DNA from: an uncultured Oscillospiraceae bacterium
GTDB taxonomy: Bacteria; Bacillota; Clostridia; Oscillospirales; Ruminococcaceae
DNA length: 64,000 nucleotides
Assembly: GCA_934446565.1 (NCBI GenBank)
Contig: CAKSEO010000009.1
Coordinates: 1-64,000, forward strand
Direction of reading: 5' to 3'
Below are positions 17,609 to 26,365 of the stretch, in pieces (position 1 is the stretch's first letter; the number at the start of each line of letters is the position of its first letter). The position numbers and the translations under genes are program-made. The notes below the pieces were generated by a model. The model did no database searches. It saw nothing but the letters and a program-made list of their open reading frames with translations, and had not been told where the DNA came from.

Positions 17609-17618
17609 TTGAACATAT

Positions 17619-17644
17619 CCTCCCTTGCCGCAGGGCAGGGGAGG
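17619..17644 (+). terminator. Hairpin after glyA
   Basis: CCTCCCTTGCC and GGCAGGGGAGG form an 11-bp GC-rich stem with one G-U pair and a 4-nt loop. No T-tract follows (AATAATGG), so it may be an mRNA-stability element or a weak terminator rather than a full one. Confidence 0.45.
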
Positions 17645-17704
17645 AATAATGGAACTACGGTTAGCATGGGCTATCAACAAACTGAATGATGAGGGAAAAT
17701 ACAA

Positions 17705-18856
17705 ATGACAACTGTTAAGAATACAGAAGTTTTATATCAGAACTACAATTCCGTTGCTCCGCTTGGTCTTATCTGCATGAACGGCACCCAGGAACTCGGC
17801 GCGAAGATCAACAGCTACCTCGAGAGATGGGCTGACAGAAACGGCATGCCGCACGACGATTACATGATCGAGTGCCAGTGCCCGCGTTTCCAGTCCGGCG
17901 ACGCCAAGGGACTTATCAAGAGCACCGTCCGCGGTAAGGATCTGTTTATCCTCGTAGACGTAGGAAACTACAGCTGCAAGTACAAGCTCTTCGACCAGGA
18001 GAACAGCATGTCCCCCGACGATCACTACATGGATCTCATGAGAATTATCCAGGCAGCAAGCGGTAAGCCCCACCGTATCAACGTCATCATGCCGCTTCTT
18101 TATGGCGGACGTCAGCACAGAAGAAGCTACCGCGAGTCCCTCGACTGCGCAGTTGCACTCCAGGAGCTCCAGAGAATGGGCGTTTCCAACGTTGTCACTG
18201 TTGACGCTCACGACCCGAGAGTTTGCAACGCAGTTCCGCTGATGGGCTTTGATAACGTAATGCCGTCCTATCAGGTGCTCAAGGCGATGTTCGCAGATTT
18301 CCCCGACCTTGTCGTTGACAAGGATCATTTCATGGTTGTCAGCCCGGACGAGGGCGCGCTCCAGAGAAACATGTTCTACGCTTCCGTAATGGGCGTTGAC
18401 ATGGGCATGTTCTACAAGCGCCGCGACTACTCCGTTATCGTTGACGGCAGAAACCCCATCGTTGCCCACGAGTACCTCGGAACCTCTGTTGAGGGCAAGG
18501 ATGTGTTCGTTGCCGACGACATCATCTCCTCCGGCGAATCCATGCTGGACATCGCAAAGGAGCTCAAGGCACGCAAGGCTAAGAGAATGTTCGCATACGC
18601 GACCTATCCGATATTCACAAAGGGTCTTGAAAAGTTCGACGAAGCATACGAAAAGGGTCTCATCCACGGCGTATTCGGCACCAACCTGACTTACCGCACG
18701 CCGGAGCTGCTCAAGCGCCCGTGGTTCAAGGAGGTCGATGTTTCCAAGTACCTCGCGTACTTCATCGCGTCCATCAACCATGACACCTCCATCAGCAACG
18801 TTATCGACCCGCACGAGAAGATAAAGGCGCTACTGAGAGAGCACAGAGGTCTTTAA
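17705..18856 (+). CDS. prs: Ribose-phosphate pyrophosphokinase, divergent clostridial type
   Basis: A 383-residue PRPP synthetase-like protein. Compared with classical Prs (about 315 aa) it has an N-terminal extension of roughly 50 residues. Recognisable elements are MPLLYGGRQHRRSYRESL (the flexible region), VVTVDAHDPRVCN, VVSPDEGALQR, and the PRPP loop VFVADDIISSGESMLD, with DD and SGES in place of the usual DD..TAGT. It makes PRPP for purine, pyrimidine, histidine and tryptophan synthesis. It ends 1 nt before the rarA start, an unusual pairing. Assignment as PRPP synthetase is from the fold motifs; the changed PRPP loop is worth a check. Confidence 0.82.
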   Translation: MTTVKNTEVLYQNYNSVAPLGLICMNGTQELGAKINSYLERWADRNGMPHDDYMIECQCPRFQSGDAKGLIKSTVRGKDLFILVDVGNYSCKYKLFDQENSMSPDDHYMDLMRIIQAASGKPHRINVIMPLLYGGRQHRRSYRESLDCAVALQELQRMGVSNVVTVDAHDPRVCNAVPLMGFDNVMPSYQVLKAMFADFPDLVVDKDHFMVVSPDEGALQRNMFYASVMGVDMGMFYKRRDYSVIVDGRNPIVAHEYLGTSVEGKDVFVADDIISSGESMLDIAKELKARKAKRMFAYATYPIFTKGLEKFDEAYEKGLIHGVFGTNLTYRTPELLKRPWFKEVDVSKYLAYFIASINHDTSISNVIDPHEKIKALLREHRGL

Positions 18857-18857
18857 T

Positions 18858-20102
18858 ATGCCCTTAGCAGACAGAATACGCCCCGCCACATTGTCCGATG
18901 TGGTGGGGCAATCCCATCTGATAGGAAAAAACCGCCCGCTCACGAAAATAATCGAGAGCGGACGTATTCCCAACATGATATTCTACGGACCCTCCGGCGT
19001 CGGTAAGACCACCGTTGCAAGGATAATCGCGGATTCCGCGAACATGCGCCTGCACAAGCTGAACGGAACTAACGCTTCCACCGCCGACATCAAGAGCATC
19101 GTGTCTGAAGTCGACACATTCCTCGGCTGCAACGGGATATTGCTCTACCTTGACGAGATTCAGTACCTGAACAAGAAGCAGCAGCAGAGCCTGCTGGAAT
19201 ACATCGAGGACGGCAGCATTACGCTGATAGCGTCCACCACCGAGAATCCGTATTTCTACGTCTACAACGCGATACTGTCCCGGAGCACGGTGTTCGAATT
19301 CAAGCCGGTTCAGCCAACTGAGCTTGAAAAAGCTATCCGCCGTGGATTTGCCCTGATGACGGAGGAAACAGGCGTTGAATACCATCTCAATGATGACGCG
19401 GTACGTTACATCAGCCGCGGCTGCGGGGGGGACGTGCGCAAATCGTTGAATACGGTGGAGCTGTGCGCGCTGACCTGCACTGATGGCAAAATAACGCTTG
19501 ACCTCGCACAGGAGCTGACCCAGCGAAGCAACATGCGCTACGACCGCGACGGCGACCAGCATTACGACCTGCTGTCCGCGCTGCAAAAATCCATTCGCGG
19601 CTCGGATGAAAACGCCGCGCTGCATTATGCTGCACGGCTCATCGAGGCGGGAGACATTATTTCTCTTTCGCGGCGGCTGCTTGTTATCGCGAGCGAGGAT
19701 ATCGGACTTGCCTACCCGCAGGCAGCGATGATAACCAAAGCGTGCGTGGATAACGCGATGCAGCTCGGTCTGCCAGAAGCGCGGATACCGCTTGCACAGG
19801 CGGTTATAATGCTCGCTACGTCACCGAAGTCAAACAGCGCAGAAAAAGCGATAGACGCGGCTCTCGCGGACGTCCGGAACGGGCAGTCCTACGATTTTCC
19901 GCGTCAGTTGCAGAATGTTCATTGCGATGGCGAGGGAGCTGCGGTCAAGGGTCAGCACTATCTGTACCCGCACGATTACCCCAACCATTGGGTAAAGCAG
20001 CAGTATCTCCCCGACCCGCTGAAAGACCGCGTCTACTACGAGTACGGGGAAAATAAGCTGGAAACTGCCGCCAAGGAATACTGGAGCAGGATCAAAAAAT
20101 AG
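18858..20102 (+). CDS. rarA: Replication-associated recombination protein RarA (MgsA)
   Basis: A 414-residue AAA+ ATPase of the RarA/MgsA/WRNIP1 family acting at stalled replication forks. Walker A is YGPSGVGKTTVARI (about residue 44), Walker B is LLYLDEIQYLNKKQQ (about 95), and sensor 1 is LIASTTENPYF. The C-terminal part, SIRGSDENAALHYAARLIEAGD and ASEDIGLAYPQA, is the tetramerisation region specific to RarA. The 3' end overlaps the convergent S1-domain gene by 11 nt. Confidence 0.94.
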   Translation: MPLADRIRPATLSDVVGQSHLIGKNRPLTKIIESGRIPNMIFYGPSGVGKTTVARIIADSANMRLHKLNGTNASTADIKSIVSEVDTFLGCNGILLYLDEIQYLNKKQQQSLLEYIEDGSITLIASTTENPYFYVYNAILSRSTVFEFKPVQPTELEKAIRRGFALMTEETGVEYHLNDDAVRYISRGCGGDVRKSLNTVELCALTCTDGKITLDLAQELTQRSNMRYDRDGDQHYDLLSALQKSIRGSDENAALHYAARLIEAGDIISLSRRLLVIASEDIGLAYPQAAMITKACVDNAMQLGLPEARIPLAQAVIMLATSPKSNSAEKAIDAALADVRNGQSYDFPRQLQNVHCDGEGAAVKGQHYLYPHDYPNHWVKQQYLPDPLKDRVYYEYGENKLETAAKEYWSRIKK

Positions 20103-21012
20103 TTTCGATAAGCTTCGGCGATTCCTCGCTGGAATACTTCCAGCGGTCGATGTGCCCGGAAGAAAGAAAATACCTCAGCTCATTGTCGCGATACGTTTCG
20201 GTTGACGTATTAACGATGATGAGCTTTATTTTCATCTTCTCGGGATTTATAGCCTTTATGTAGACGCTCGCGCAGTCGTTGACGTGAACGCCCTCTCGAA
20301 GCTCTGCAAGACCCGCAAGGTTAGGCGTGAGCTCCACAAAGACACCGTATTCCTCAATGGAACGCACGATTCCGGTCACAGTTTCTCCGGGCTCAAACAT
20401 GGATGCGTTTTCCTGCCAGGTACCAAGAAGTTCCTTATGGGAAAGACATATCCTGCCGTTTTCAATGGATTTAACGACAACGTGGATATTCTGCCCTAGA
20501 GAGAATCTGTCCTTAGGGTGAGTTATCCTTGAAACGGATATCATGTCGATAGGGATAAGCGATGGGATGCCGCACCCAACATCGACAAAGCAGCCGAACG
20601 GTTCCAGATGAGTTACACGCGCGGGGATGATATCACCTGGTTCAAGCGTGGAAAGGTACTCGTTCATGCACCTTTCCTGTGCCATCCTCCTTGAAAGGAC
20701 CGCGTAGGTCTCGCCGTTCTCGTTTTCACTGAAACCAGTGATAACAAAGGACACCGGCTTGTTGACCCGGGAGATAAGCGCGATATCCTTGGTTGTTCCC
20801 TCGGCGATACCGAGGGCGCCCTCCTCACGGGGGATAAAGCCTTTCATACAGCCGAGGTCGAGGATAAGGTTGTGGTGACTGTCGCATACAATGCAGGGGG
20901 CTTCCAGGATTTTACCGGAAGTCATGCAATCGCTGAGGGTGTAGTAAGACAGCAGGGAACTCCTGTTGTCAGCGGTGCCGATAAGGCAGCCTTCAGGCAG
21001 ATACTCTGTCAT
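20092..21012 (-). CDS. S1 RNA-binding domain protein (ribosomal S1-like paralog)
   Basis: A 306-residue protein with three S1-like beta-barrel repeats: about residues 33-95 (GKILEAPCIVCDSHHNLILD, GCMKGFIPREE), about 125-195 (GDIIPARVTHLEPFGCFVDV, then GRICLSHKELLG), and about 208-262 (GETVTGIVRSIEEYGVFVEL). This is the layout of short S1 homologs in Clostridia, thought to bind mRNA or the ribosome without being a stable ribosomal protein. The last about 40 residues are charged and not S1-like. It stands alone in its direction, with GGAGGTACAAA before the ATG and only a weak promoter candidate (TTGAAT near 21070). It converges on rarA with an 11-nt overlap. Confidence 0.82.
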   Translation of the reverse strand: MTEYLPEGCLIGTADNRSSLLSYYTLSDCMTSGKILEAPCIVCDSHHNLILDLGCMKGFIPREEGALGIAEGTTKDIALISRVNKPVSFVITGFSENENGETYAVLSRRMAQERCMNEYLSTLEPGDIIPARVTHLEPFGCFVDVGCGIPSLIPIDMISVSRITHPKDRFSLGQNIHVVVKSIENGRICLSHKELLGTWQENASMFEPGETVTGIVRSIEEYGVFVELTPNLAGLAELREGVHVNDCASVYIKAINPEKMKIKLIIVNTSTETYRDNELRYFLSSGHIDRWKYSSEESPKLIETIF

Positions 21013-21162
21013 TTTGTACCTCCAGATAGATTTTTTTCTGTAAATAATATGTTGCTGCTTGCGTAATTATTCAAACGGTTCAGGATATTTATACAGTTAC
21101 TTCATATGCTTTTTTATACATCGGCTGTGAAAGCTGTGAGAATATGTAAGGATATAGTTTGA

Positions 21163-21194
21163 AATACACTCCTGTGTTTTCACAGGAGTGTATT
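21163..21194 (-). terminator. Hairpin at the end of the arg operon
   Basis: A perfect 14-bp inverted repeat (AATACACTCCTGTG / CACAGGAGTGTATT, TTTT loop on the plus strand) begins 6 nt after the argF stop. On the minus strand it is followed by TTTCAAAC, a weak T-tract. It is the expected end of the arg transcript and could also block transcription reaching it from the S1-gene side. Confidence 0.65.
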
Positions 21195-21200
21195 GTAATA

Positions 21201-22115
21201 TCAAGCTTCGGGAGCCATCAGGCGTACCATTACCGCCTTCTGTGCGTGGAGTCTGTTCTCGGCCTCGTCAAAGATCTCGTTAGCATGCTGCTCGAAAACC
21301 TTTGCAGTGATCTCCTCCTCGCGGTGGGCAGGCAGGCAGTGCATTACCATCGCGTCGGACTTTGCGGACGCCATAACGGTGTCGTTGATCTGGTAGCCCT
21401 TGAAAATCTGGCGGCGCTTTGCGGCCTCTTCCTCCTGACCCATGGAAGCCCAGACGTCAGTGTAGACAACATCAGCGTCAGCGGCAGCCTCAACGGGATC
21501 GTTCACAATCTGGAACTTTCCGGGGTACTGCTTAGCGAAATCAATGATGGTCTGATCGGGATAATAACCCTCCGGGCAGCCGAGAGATACGCTCATGCCG
21601 ACTTTGAGTGCGCCTACGGTCAGGGAGTTAGCCATGTTGTTGCCATCGCCGATGTAGCAGAACTTCAGACCGTCGAGCTTGTTCTTGTGCTCGCGTACAG
21701 TCTGGAGGTCAGCCAGCACCTGGCAGGGGTGGCAGTAATCAGTAAGACCGTTGATTATCGGAATGGAGCCGAATTCGGCGAGGTCCTCGACTTCCTTCTG
21801 AGCGAAAGTACGGATCATGATACCGCTGAGGTAGCGTGAGAGAACGCGCGCGGTATCCTGAACGGGCTCGCCGCGTCCTATCTGGAGGTCGCGGGAGGAC
21901 AGGAACAGAGCCTGACCGCCGAGCTGGTACATACCGGTTTCAAAGGAAACACGAGTTCTGGTGGAGGACTTCTGGAATATCATGCCGAGGGTCTGACCCT
22001 TGAGGTAGTTATGGGGAATGCCGTGCTTCAGTTCGTACTTGAGCTGGTCGGCAAGGTTGAGGATGTCGATGATCTCCTCAGTGCTGAGATCAAGCAGCTT
22101 TAATAAATGCTTCAT
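21201..22115 (-). CDS. argF: Ornithine carbamoyltransferase
   Basis: A 304-residue anabolic ornithine transcarbamylase that makes citrulline from ornithine and carbamoyl phosphate. The carbamoyl-phosphate motif SSTRTRVSFETGM (about residue 50) and the ornithine motif MVMHCLPAHREEEIT (about 265) are both intact. The mid-region TDYCHPCQVLADLQTVREH is also standard. It is the last gene of the arg operon, 15 nt after argD, and is followed by a hairpin at 21163-21194. Absence of arcA or arcC nearby favours the biosynthetic role. Confidence 0.96.
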   Translation of the reverse strand: MKHLLKLLDLSTEEIIDILNLADQLKYELKHGIPHNYLKGQTLGMIFQKSSTRTRVSFETGMYQLGGQALFLSSRDLQIGRGEPVQDTARVLSRYLSGIMIRTFAQKEVEDLAEFGSIPIINGLTDYCHPCQVLADLQTVREHKNKLDGLKFCYIGDGNNMANSLTVGALKVGMSVSLGCPEGYYPDQTIIDFAKQYPGKFQIVNDPVEAAADADVVYTDVWASMGQEEEAAKRRQIFKGYQINDTVMASAKSDAMVMHCLPAHREEEITAKVFEQHANEIFDEAENRLHAQKAVMVRLMAPEA

Positions 22116-22130
22116 AGTTGATTCCTTTCA

Positions 22131-23297
22131 TTATGCGTTCAGCAGACCGAGCAGGATCTCCAGACCCTTGTCGATCTCATCATAGGTGATGGTAAGCGGC
22201 GGCAGCAGACGAATCTTCGTCTTTGCAGTCAGTAGCAGCAGCCCCTTATCGAGCGCAGCCCTGACAACATCTCCGGCTTTCTTGTTCTTCAGCTCGATGC
22301 CGATCATCAGACCCATTCCGGAAACGGAAGCTACCTCGGGGGAGGTGAGCAGCTTTTCGCGGATATACTTGCCCTTTGCTGCGACCTCATCGAGGAAACC
22401 GGGCTTATTCACGGTTTCGAGGACAGCAAGACCGCCCGCGCAGGAAATCGGATTCCCGCCGAAGGTGGAGCCGTGCGTACCAGCGGTCAGCACCTTTGCG
22501 CACTTCTCGCCGGAAAGGCAGACGCCTATCGGAACACCGCCCGCAAGTCCCTTTGCCAGGGTAGTCAGGTCAGCTTTCTTCCCGAAATTGTCGCCGGCGA
22601 GGAACTTGCCGGTTCTGCCGACGCCGGTCTGGACCTCGTCAGCGATGGTGAGGACGTCCTTTTCAGCGCAGAGCCTGAAGATCTCATCAACGAAATCCTG
22701 CTGGAGCGCCATAACGCCGCCCTCGCCCTGGATGTACTCGAACATTACGGCGCAAACGGTGTTGTCGAGCTTTGCACGGAGATCCTCGATGTTGTTCGCT
22801 TCAACGTTGATAAAGCCCTCAACGAACGGGAAGAAGTAATTGTGGAACACGTCCTGACCGGTCGCGGAAAGTGTGCAGAGCGTTCTTCCGTGGAAACTGT
22901 TGACCAGGGTGATGATGTTGCTTCTGCCCTTGCCGTACTTGTCGAAGCTGTACTTACGCGCGATTTTGATAGCGCATTCGTTAGCTTCCGCGCCGGAGTT
23001 GCCGAAGAACATATCTGTATAGCCGGCAGTTTCACACAGAGACTTTGCGAAATCTGCCTGGACCTTTGTGTAGTAGTAATTTGAGGTGTGCTGTATCTTG
23101 TGAGCCTGGTCGCAGATAGCCTTTACCCAGTTTTCGTTGCAGTAGCCGAGGGAGTTTGTTCCGATACCGCTGCCGAAATCTATGTACTGCTTGCCGTTCT
23201 CATCGACAGCTTCTCTGCCGGAGCCGCTGTCAAGAACCAGGTCGTACCTGCCGTAGCTCGGCATTACATATTTGTTGAATTGTTCTATAGTACTCAT
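22131..23297 (-). CDS. argD: Acetylornithine aminotransferase
   Basis: A 388-residue class III PLP aminotransferase. Landmarks are IDFGSGIGTNSLG, FFGNSGAEANECAIKIARKY, NSFHGRTLCTLSATGQ, the aspartate motif ADEVQTGVGRTGKF (about residue 215), and the PLP lysine in TTLAKGLAGGVPIG. It transfers amino groups between N-acetylornithine and 2-oxoglutarate. The short spacers on both sides (15 nt to argF, 9 nt from argB) place it inside the arginine operon, which decides between the possible substrates of the family. Confidence 0.94.
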   Translation of the reverse strand: MSTIEQFNKYVMPSYGRYDLVLDSGSGREAVDENGKQYIDFGSGIGTNSLGYCNENWVKAICDQAHKIQHTSNYYYTKVQADFAKSLCETAGYTDMFFGNSGAEANECAIKIARKYSFDKYGKGRSNIITLVNSFHGRTLCTLSATGQDVFHNYFFPFVEGFINVEANNIEDLRAKLDNTVCAVMFEYIQGEGGVMALQQDFVDEIFRLCAEKDVLTIADEVQTGVGRTGKFLAGDNFGKKADLTTLAKGLAGGVPIGVCLSGEKCAKVLTAGTHGSTFGGNPISCAGGLAVLETVNKPGFLDEVAAKGKYIREKLLTSPEVASVSGMGLMIGIELKNKKAGDVVRAALDKGLLLLTAKTKIRLLPPLTITYDEIDKGLEILLGLLNA

Positions 23298-23306
23298 ATT
23301 GACCTC

Positions 23307-24161
23307 TTACGGAATTATCATCGTGCCTGCACCTATATCGGTGAGAAGCTCGATGAGTATGGAGTGCGGAATACGTCCGTCGATGATGTTTGTTTTCTTT
23401 ACGCCGCGGCGTACCGCCTCAACGCAGCAGTCTATCTTCGGGATCATGCCGCCGGAGATGATGCCCTGATTCTTGAGGTAGGGGACCTCGCTTACGCCGA
23501 CGACCCTGATGAGGGTGCTGTCGTCGTCCTTGTCCTCGAGCAGACCCTTGATATCGGTCAGGAGGATAAGGTTTGCCGCGCCCATTTCAGCCGCGATACG
23601 TGCCGCTGCTGTATCAGCGTTGATATTGAAAACCTCGCCGTTCTTTCCGGTGGCAACAGTCGATACGACCGGGATATAACCGTTGTTGAGCGCAGTCATG
23701 ATGGGATCGGGATTGATCGAGGTGATATCACCGACGTAACCGAGGTCGGGATTCAGCTGCTTTGCCCTGATAAGGTCGCCGTCCAGACCGCACAGCCCCA
23801 TAGCCTTGCCGCCCGCCCGCTGGAGCAGCTGCACGAGGTCTTTGTTGACCTTGCCCGCGAGCACCATCTGAACGATGTCGATGGTCTCCTCATCGGTGTA
23901 ACGCAGTCCGTTGACGAACTCGCTCTGCTTGTTGATCTTCTTGAGCATTGCGTTGATCTCAGGACCGCCGCCGTGAACCAGCACTACCTTGATACCGACC
24001 AGCGAAAGCAGGACGATATCCTGCATAACTGCCTGCTTGAGGGTCTCGTTAGTCATGGCGTTGCCGCCGTATTTCACAACAACCACCTTGTCGTTGTATT
24101 CCTGAAGATAGGGGAGCGCCTCGACCAGCGCGTTAGCCCGTATATCGTAATCTATCTGCAT
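23307..24161 (-). CDS. argB: N-acetylglutamate kinase
   Basis: A 284-residue amino-acid kinase phosphorylating N-acetylglutamate. VVVKYGGNAM near residue 27, VLVHGGGPEINAMLKK near 62, YTDEETIDIVQMVLAGKVNKDLV and GMIPKIDCCVEAVRRGV are diagnostic. The N-terminal segment of about 20 residues resembles the hexameric, arginine-sensitive NAGK type, so feedback inhibition is likely by family. It lies between argJ and argD in the minus-strand operon, in frame-independent but close spacing (21 and 9 nt). Confidence 0.96.
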   Translation of the reverse strand: MQIDYDIRANALVEALPYLQEYNDKVVVVKYGGNAMTNETLKQAVMQDIVLLSLVGIKVVLVHGGGPEINAMLKKINKQSEFVNGLRYTDEETIDIVQMVLAGKVNKDLVQLLQRAGGKAMGLCGLDGDLIRAKQLNPDLGYVGDITSINPDPIMTALNNGYIPVVSTVATGKNGEVFNINADTAAARIAAEMGAANLILLTDIKGLLEDKDDDSTLIRVVGVSEVPYLKNQGIISGGMIPKIDCCVEAVRRGVKKTNIIDGRIPHSILIELLTDIGAGTMIIP

Positions 24162-24182
24162 TTCTTTTGCTCCTTCTGCTCC

Positions 24183-25418
24183 TTATGTGCGGTATTCCGC
24201 GTTTATCTTTACATACTCAAAGGTAAGGTCGCAGCCCCACGCGATTGCTTCGCCCTCGCCGCAGTGCAGGTCAACAAGGACCTTTATTTCCTCCTCGGAG
24301 AGTATTTCGGAAGCAGCCTCCTCGGAGAAACTTACGCCTGCGCCGTTGGTGCAGACTGTTACTTTGCCCTTTGCGCTCGCGAGCTCAACAGAGACTTTGG
24401 CGATGTCGAAATCAGCCTTAGCGTAGCCTATAGCGCAGAGGATACGTCCCCAGTTGGCGTCAGCAGCGAACATAGCCGCCTTTACAAGGCTGGAGGAGAT
24501 AACGGACTTTGCAACGATCTTCGCGGTATTCTCGTCGGGGGCGCCCTTAACGATGCACTCGAGCAGCTTGGTAGCGCCCTCGCCGTCCCGTGCGGTTTCC
24601 CTTGCGAGGTTCATCATTACGGCGTACAGCGCGTTTTCGAACTTCTCGTAGTTGGTGTCCTCGGCGATGATCTCGGGATTCTTCGCGAGACCGCTGCTCA
24701 TGAGGATGAGCGTATCGTTAGTGGATGTGTCGCCGTCCACGCTCACCATGCTGTAGGTGAGGGAATTCACCTTGCGGAGCGCCTTTTCGAGCAGCTCGCG
24801 GCAGATAGCAACGTCAGTGGTGATGAATCCGAGCATGGTAGCCATGTTCGGAGCGATCATTCCGCTGCCCTTGGAGATACCGCCGACATGGCACTTCCTG
24901 CCCTCTATCTCGAATTCAACGGCGATCTCTTTCTTGCGGGTGTCGGTGGTCATGATAGCCTCGCAAGCCTCGCTGCTCTTTTTGGAGGAAAGCTCCTTTG
25001 CGAGGGTAGGAATGCGTGCCTTTATCGGCTTGATGGAAAGCGGCTGACCGATAACTCCGGTGGAGCCTACAAGTACATCGTTTGCGTCGATGTCCAGAGC
25101 TTCCGCAGTCAGTTCGCACATCTGCTCGGCGATCTCAATACCGTTTTCGTTGCAGGTGTTCGCGTTGCCGGAGTTCACGATGACCGCCTGTGCGTAGCCG
25201 TCCTGGAGGTGCTTCTTTGTAACGTAGATCGGAGCGCCCTTTACCTTGTTAGTGGTGTAAAGAGCCGCAGCCTTGCAGCGCTCTGCGCAGTAGATCATCG
25301 CGAGGTCGCGCTTGGTTGTATTGCCAGCCTTTATTCCGGCGATGACGCCTGCTGCGGTGAAACCCTCGGCAGCACAAACGCCGCCGTCAACAAATTCGTA
25401 GCCTTCAAATTTAACCAT
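24183..25418 (-). CDS. argJ: Ornithine acetyltransferase / N-acetylglutamate synthase
   Basis: A 411-residue ArgJ. The self-cleavage site is in VLVGSTGVIGQPL (Thr nucleophile, about residue 120 onward). The N-terminal AAEGFTAAGVIAGIK and C-terminal VDLHCGEGEAIAWGCDLTFEYV are standard. It recycles the acetyl group from acetylornithine to glutamate, so a separate ArgA or ArgE is not required, and neither gene is in the window. Whether it is mono- or bifunctional cannot be told from sequence alone. The gene follows argC by 11 nt. Confidence 0.95.
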   Translation of the reverse strand: MVKFEGYEFVDGGVCAAEGFTAAGVIAGIKAGNTTKRDLAMIYCAERCKAAALYTTNKVKGAPIYVTKKHLQDGYAQAVIVNSGNANTCNENGIEIAEQMCELTAEALDIDANDVLVGSTGVIGQPLSIKPIKARIPTLAKELSSKKSSEACEAIMTTDTRKKEIAVEFEIEGRKCHVGGISKGSGMIAPNMATMLGFITTDVAICRELLEKALRKVNSLTYSMVSVDGDTSTNDTLILMSSGLAKNPEIIAEDTNYEKFENALYAVMMNLARETARDGEGATKLLECIVKGAPDENTAKIVAKSVISSSLVKAAMFAADANWGRILCAIGYAKADFDIAKVSVELASAKGKVTVCTNGAGVSFSEEAASEILSEEEIKVLVDLHCGEGEAIAWGCDLTFEYVKINAEYRT

Positions 25419-25429
25419 TTTTATGTACC

Positions 25430-26365
25430 TTACAGCAGACCGGTGGTCTCGTCAATGCCCATCATAATGTTGAGGCACTGTACCGCCGCGCCGCTTGCTC
25501 CCTTTCCTAGATTGTCAAGTCTTGAGCAGAGTATCAGCCGGTCGTCATTTCCGTTGACGAAAAGCTGCATCATATTTGTGCCGCTGAGATCGTTCGCGCT
25601 GAGGAATCCATCCTCCGGAGCGCCCTCGGGCATTACCTTTACGAAATTCGCACCTGCGTAGTACTCCGCAAGAGACTTTCGAACATCGTCAGCAGAATAC
25701 TTCTTCGTAAGTAATCTGGTGTGCAGCGGAAGAGAAACCACCATGCCACTGAAATAGTCGCAGACCAGCGGGTTGAACGCCGGAGCGTACTCCAGACCGC
25801 ATATCTTCTGCATTTCGGGGAGGTGCTTGTGCTGCTGGGTCAGCGCGTACTGACGGGGACTGTCGAAGCCAACGGGGCGGTCATCGCTCTCGTAGACTGC
25901 GATAGCTTTCTTGCCAGCGCCGCTGTAACCTGAGACCGCGTGAACGCTAACGGGGTAGTCAGCCGGCATGATGCCGAGCTTTACCAGCGGGTAAACCATT
26001 GAAATGAACCCACTCGCGTAGCAGCCGGGAACCGCAGTCCTTGCGGAGTTCGCGATCTTCTCGCGGAAGTCCTTCCCAAGCTCCGGGAAGCCGTAAGCCC
26101 AGTCGGGATTAGTTCTGTGCGCGGTGGAAGCGTCGATAATGCGGGTATTGCTGCCCTCTGCGAGAGCTACAGCTTCGCGGGCTGCGGCGTCCGGCAGGCA
26201 GAGGAACGTGAAATCCGCGCTGTGGATGAGTTTGCGGCGCTCGTCCGCGTCCTTGCGCTTGTCCTCGTCGATACGGAGCAGCTCTATATCGGAGCGGTTC
26301 TTGAATCGCTCAAGTATTTTAAGACCGGTCGTGCCTTCCTGACCGTCGATGTATACCTTAACCAT
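25430..26365 (-). CDS. argC: N-acetyl-gamma-glutamyl-phosphate reductase, type 2
   Basis: A 311-residue ArgC of the short (type 2) class. VYIDGQEGTTGLKILER replaces the GATGYVG-like opening of the long type, and the catalytic Cys is in TAVPGCYASGFISMVYPL (about residue 115). HAVSGYSGAGKKAI and HKHLPEMQ complete the active-site region. It reduces acetylglutamyl phosphate to the semialdehyde. The start overlaps the argH stop by 8 nt, so translation is probably coupled. Type 1 ArgC is about 345 aa. Confidence 0.94.
   Translation of the reverse strand: MVKVYIDGQEGTTGLKILERFKNRSDIELLRIDEDKRKDADERRKLIHSADFTFLCLPDAAAREAVALAEGSNTRIIDASTAHRTNPDWAYGFPELGKDFREKIANSARTAVPGCYASGFISMVYPLVKLGIMPADYPVSVHAVSGYSGAGKKAIAVYESDDRPVGFDSPRQYALTQQHKHLPEMQKICGLEYAPAFNPLVCDYFSGMVVSLPLHTRLLTKKYSADDVRKSLAEYYAGANFVKVMPEGAPEDGFLSANDLSGTNMMQLFVNGNDDRLILCSRLDNLGKGASGAAVQCLNIMMGIDETTGLL

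Noticed and set aside
23088..25661. 857-codon open frame on the plus strand across argD, argB and argJ
   Set aside because: It is antisense to three clear enzymes, has no domain or Shine-Dalgarno sequence, and is explained by the codon bias of the minus-strand genes.
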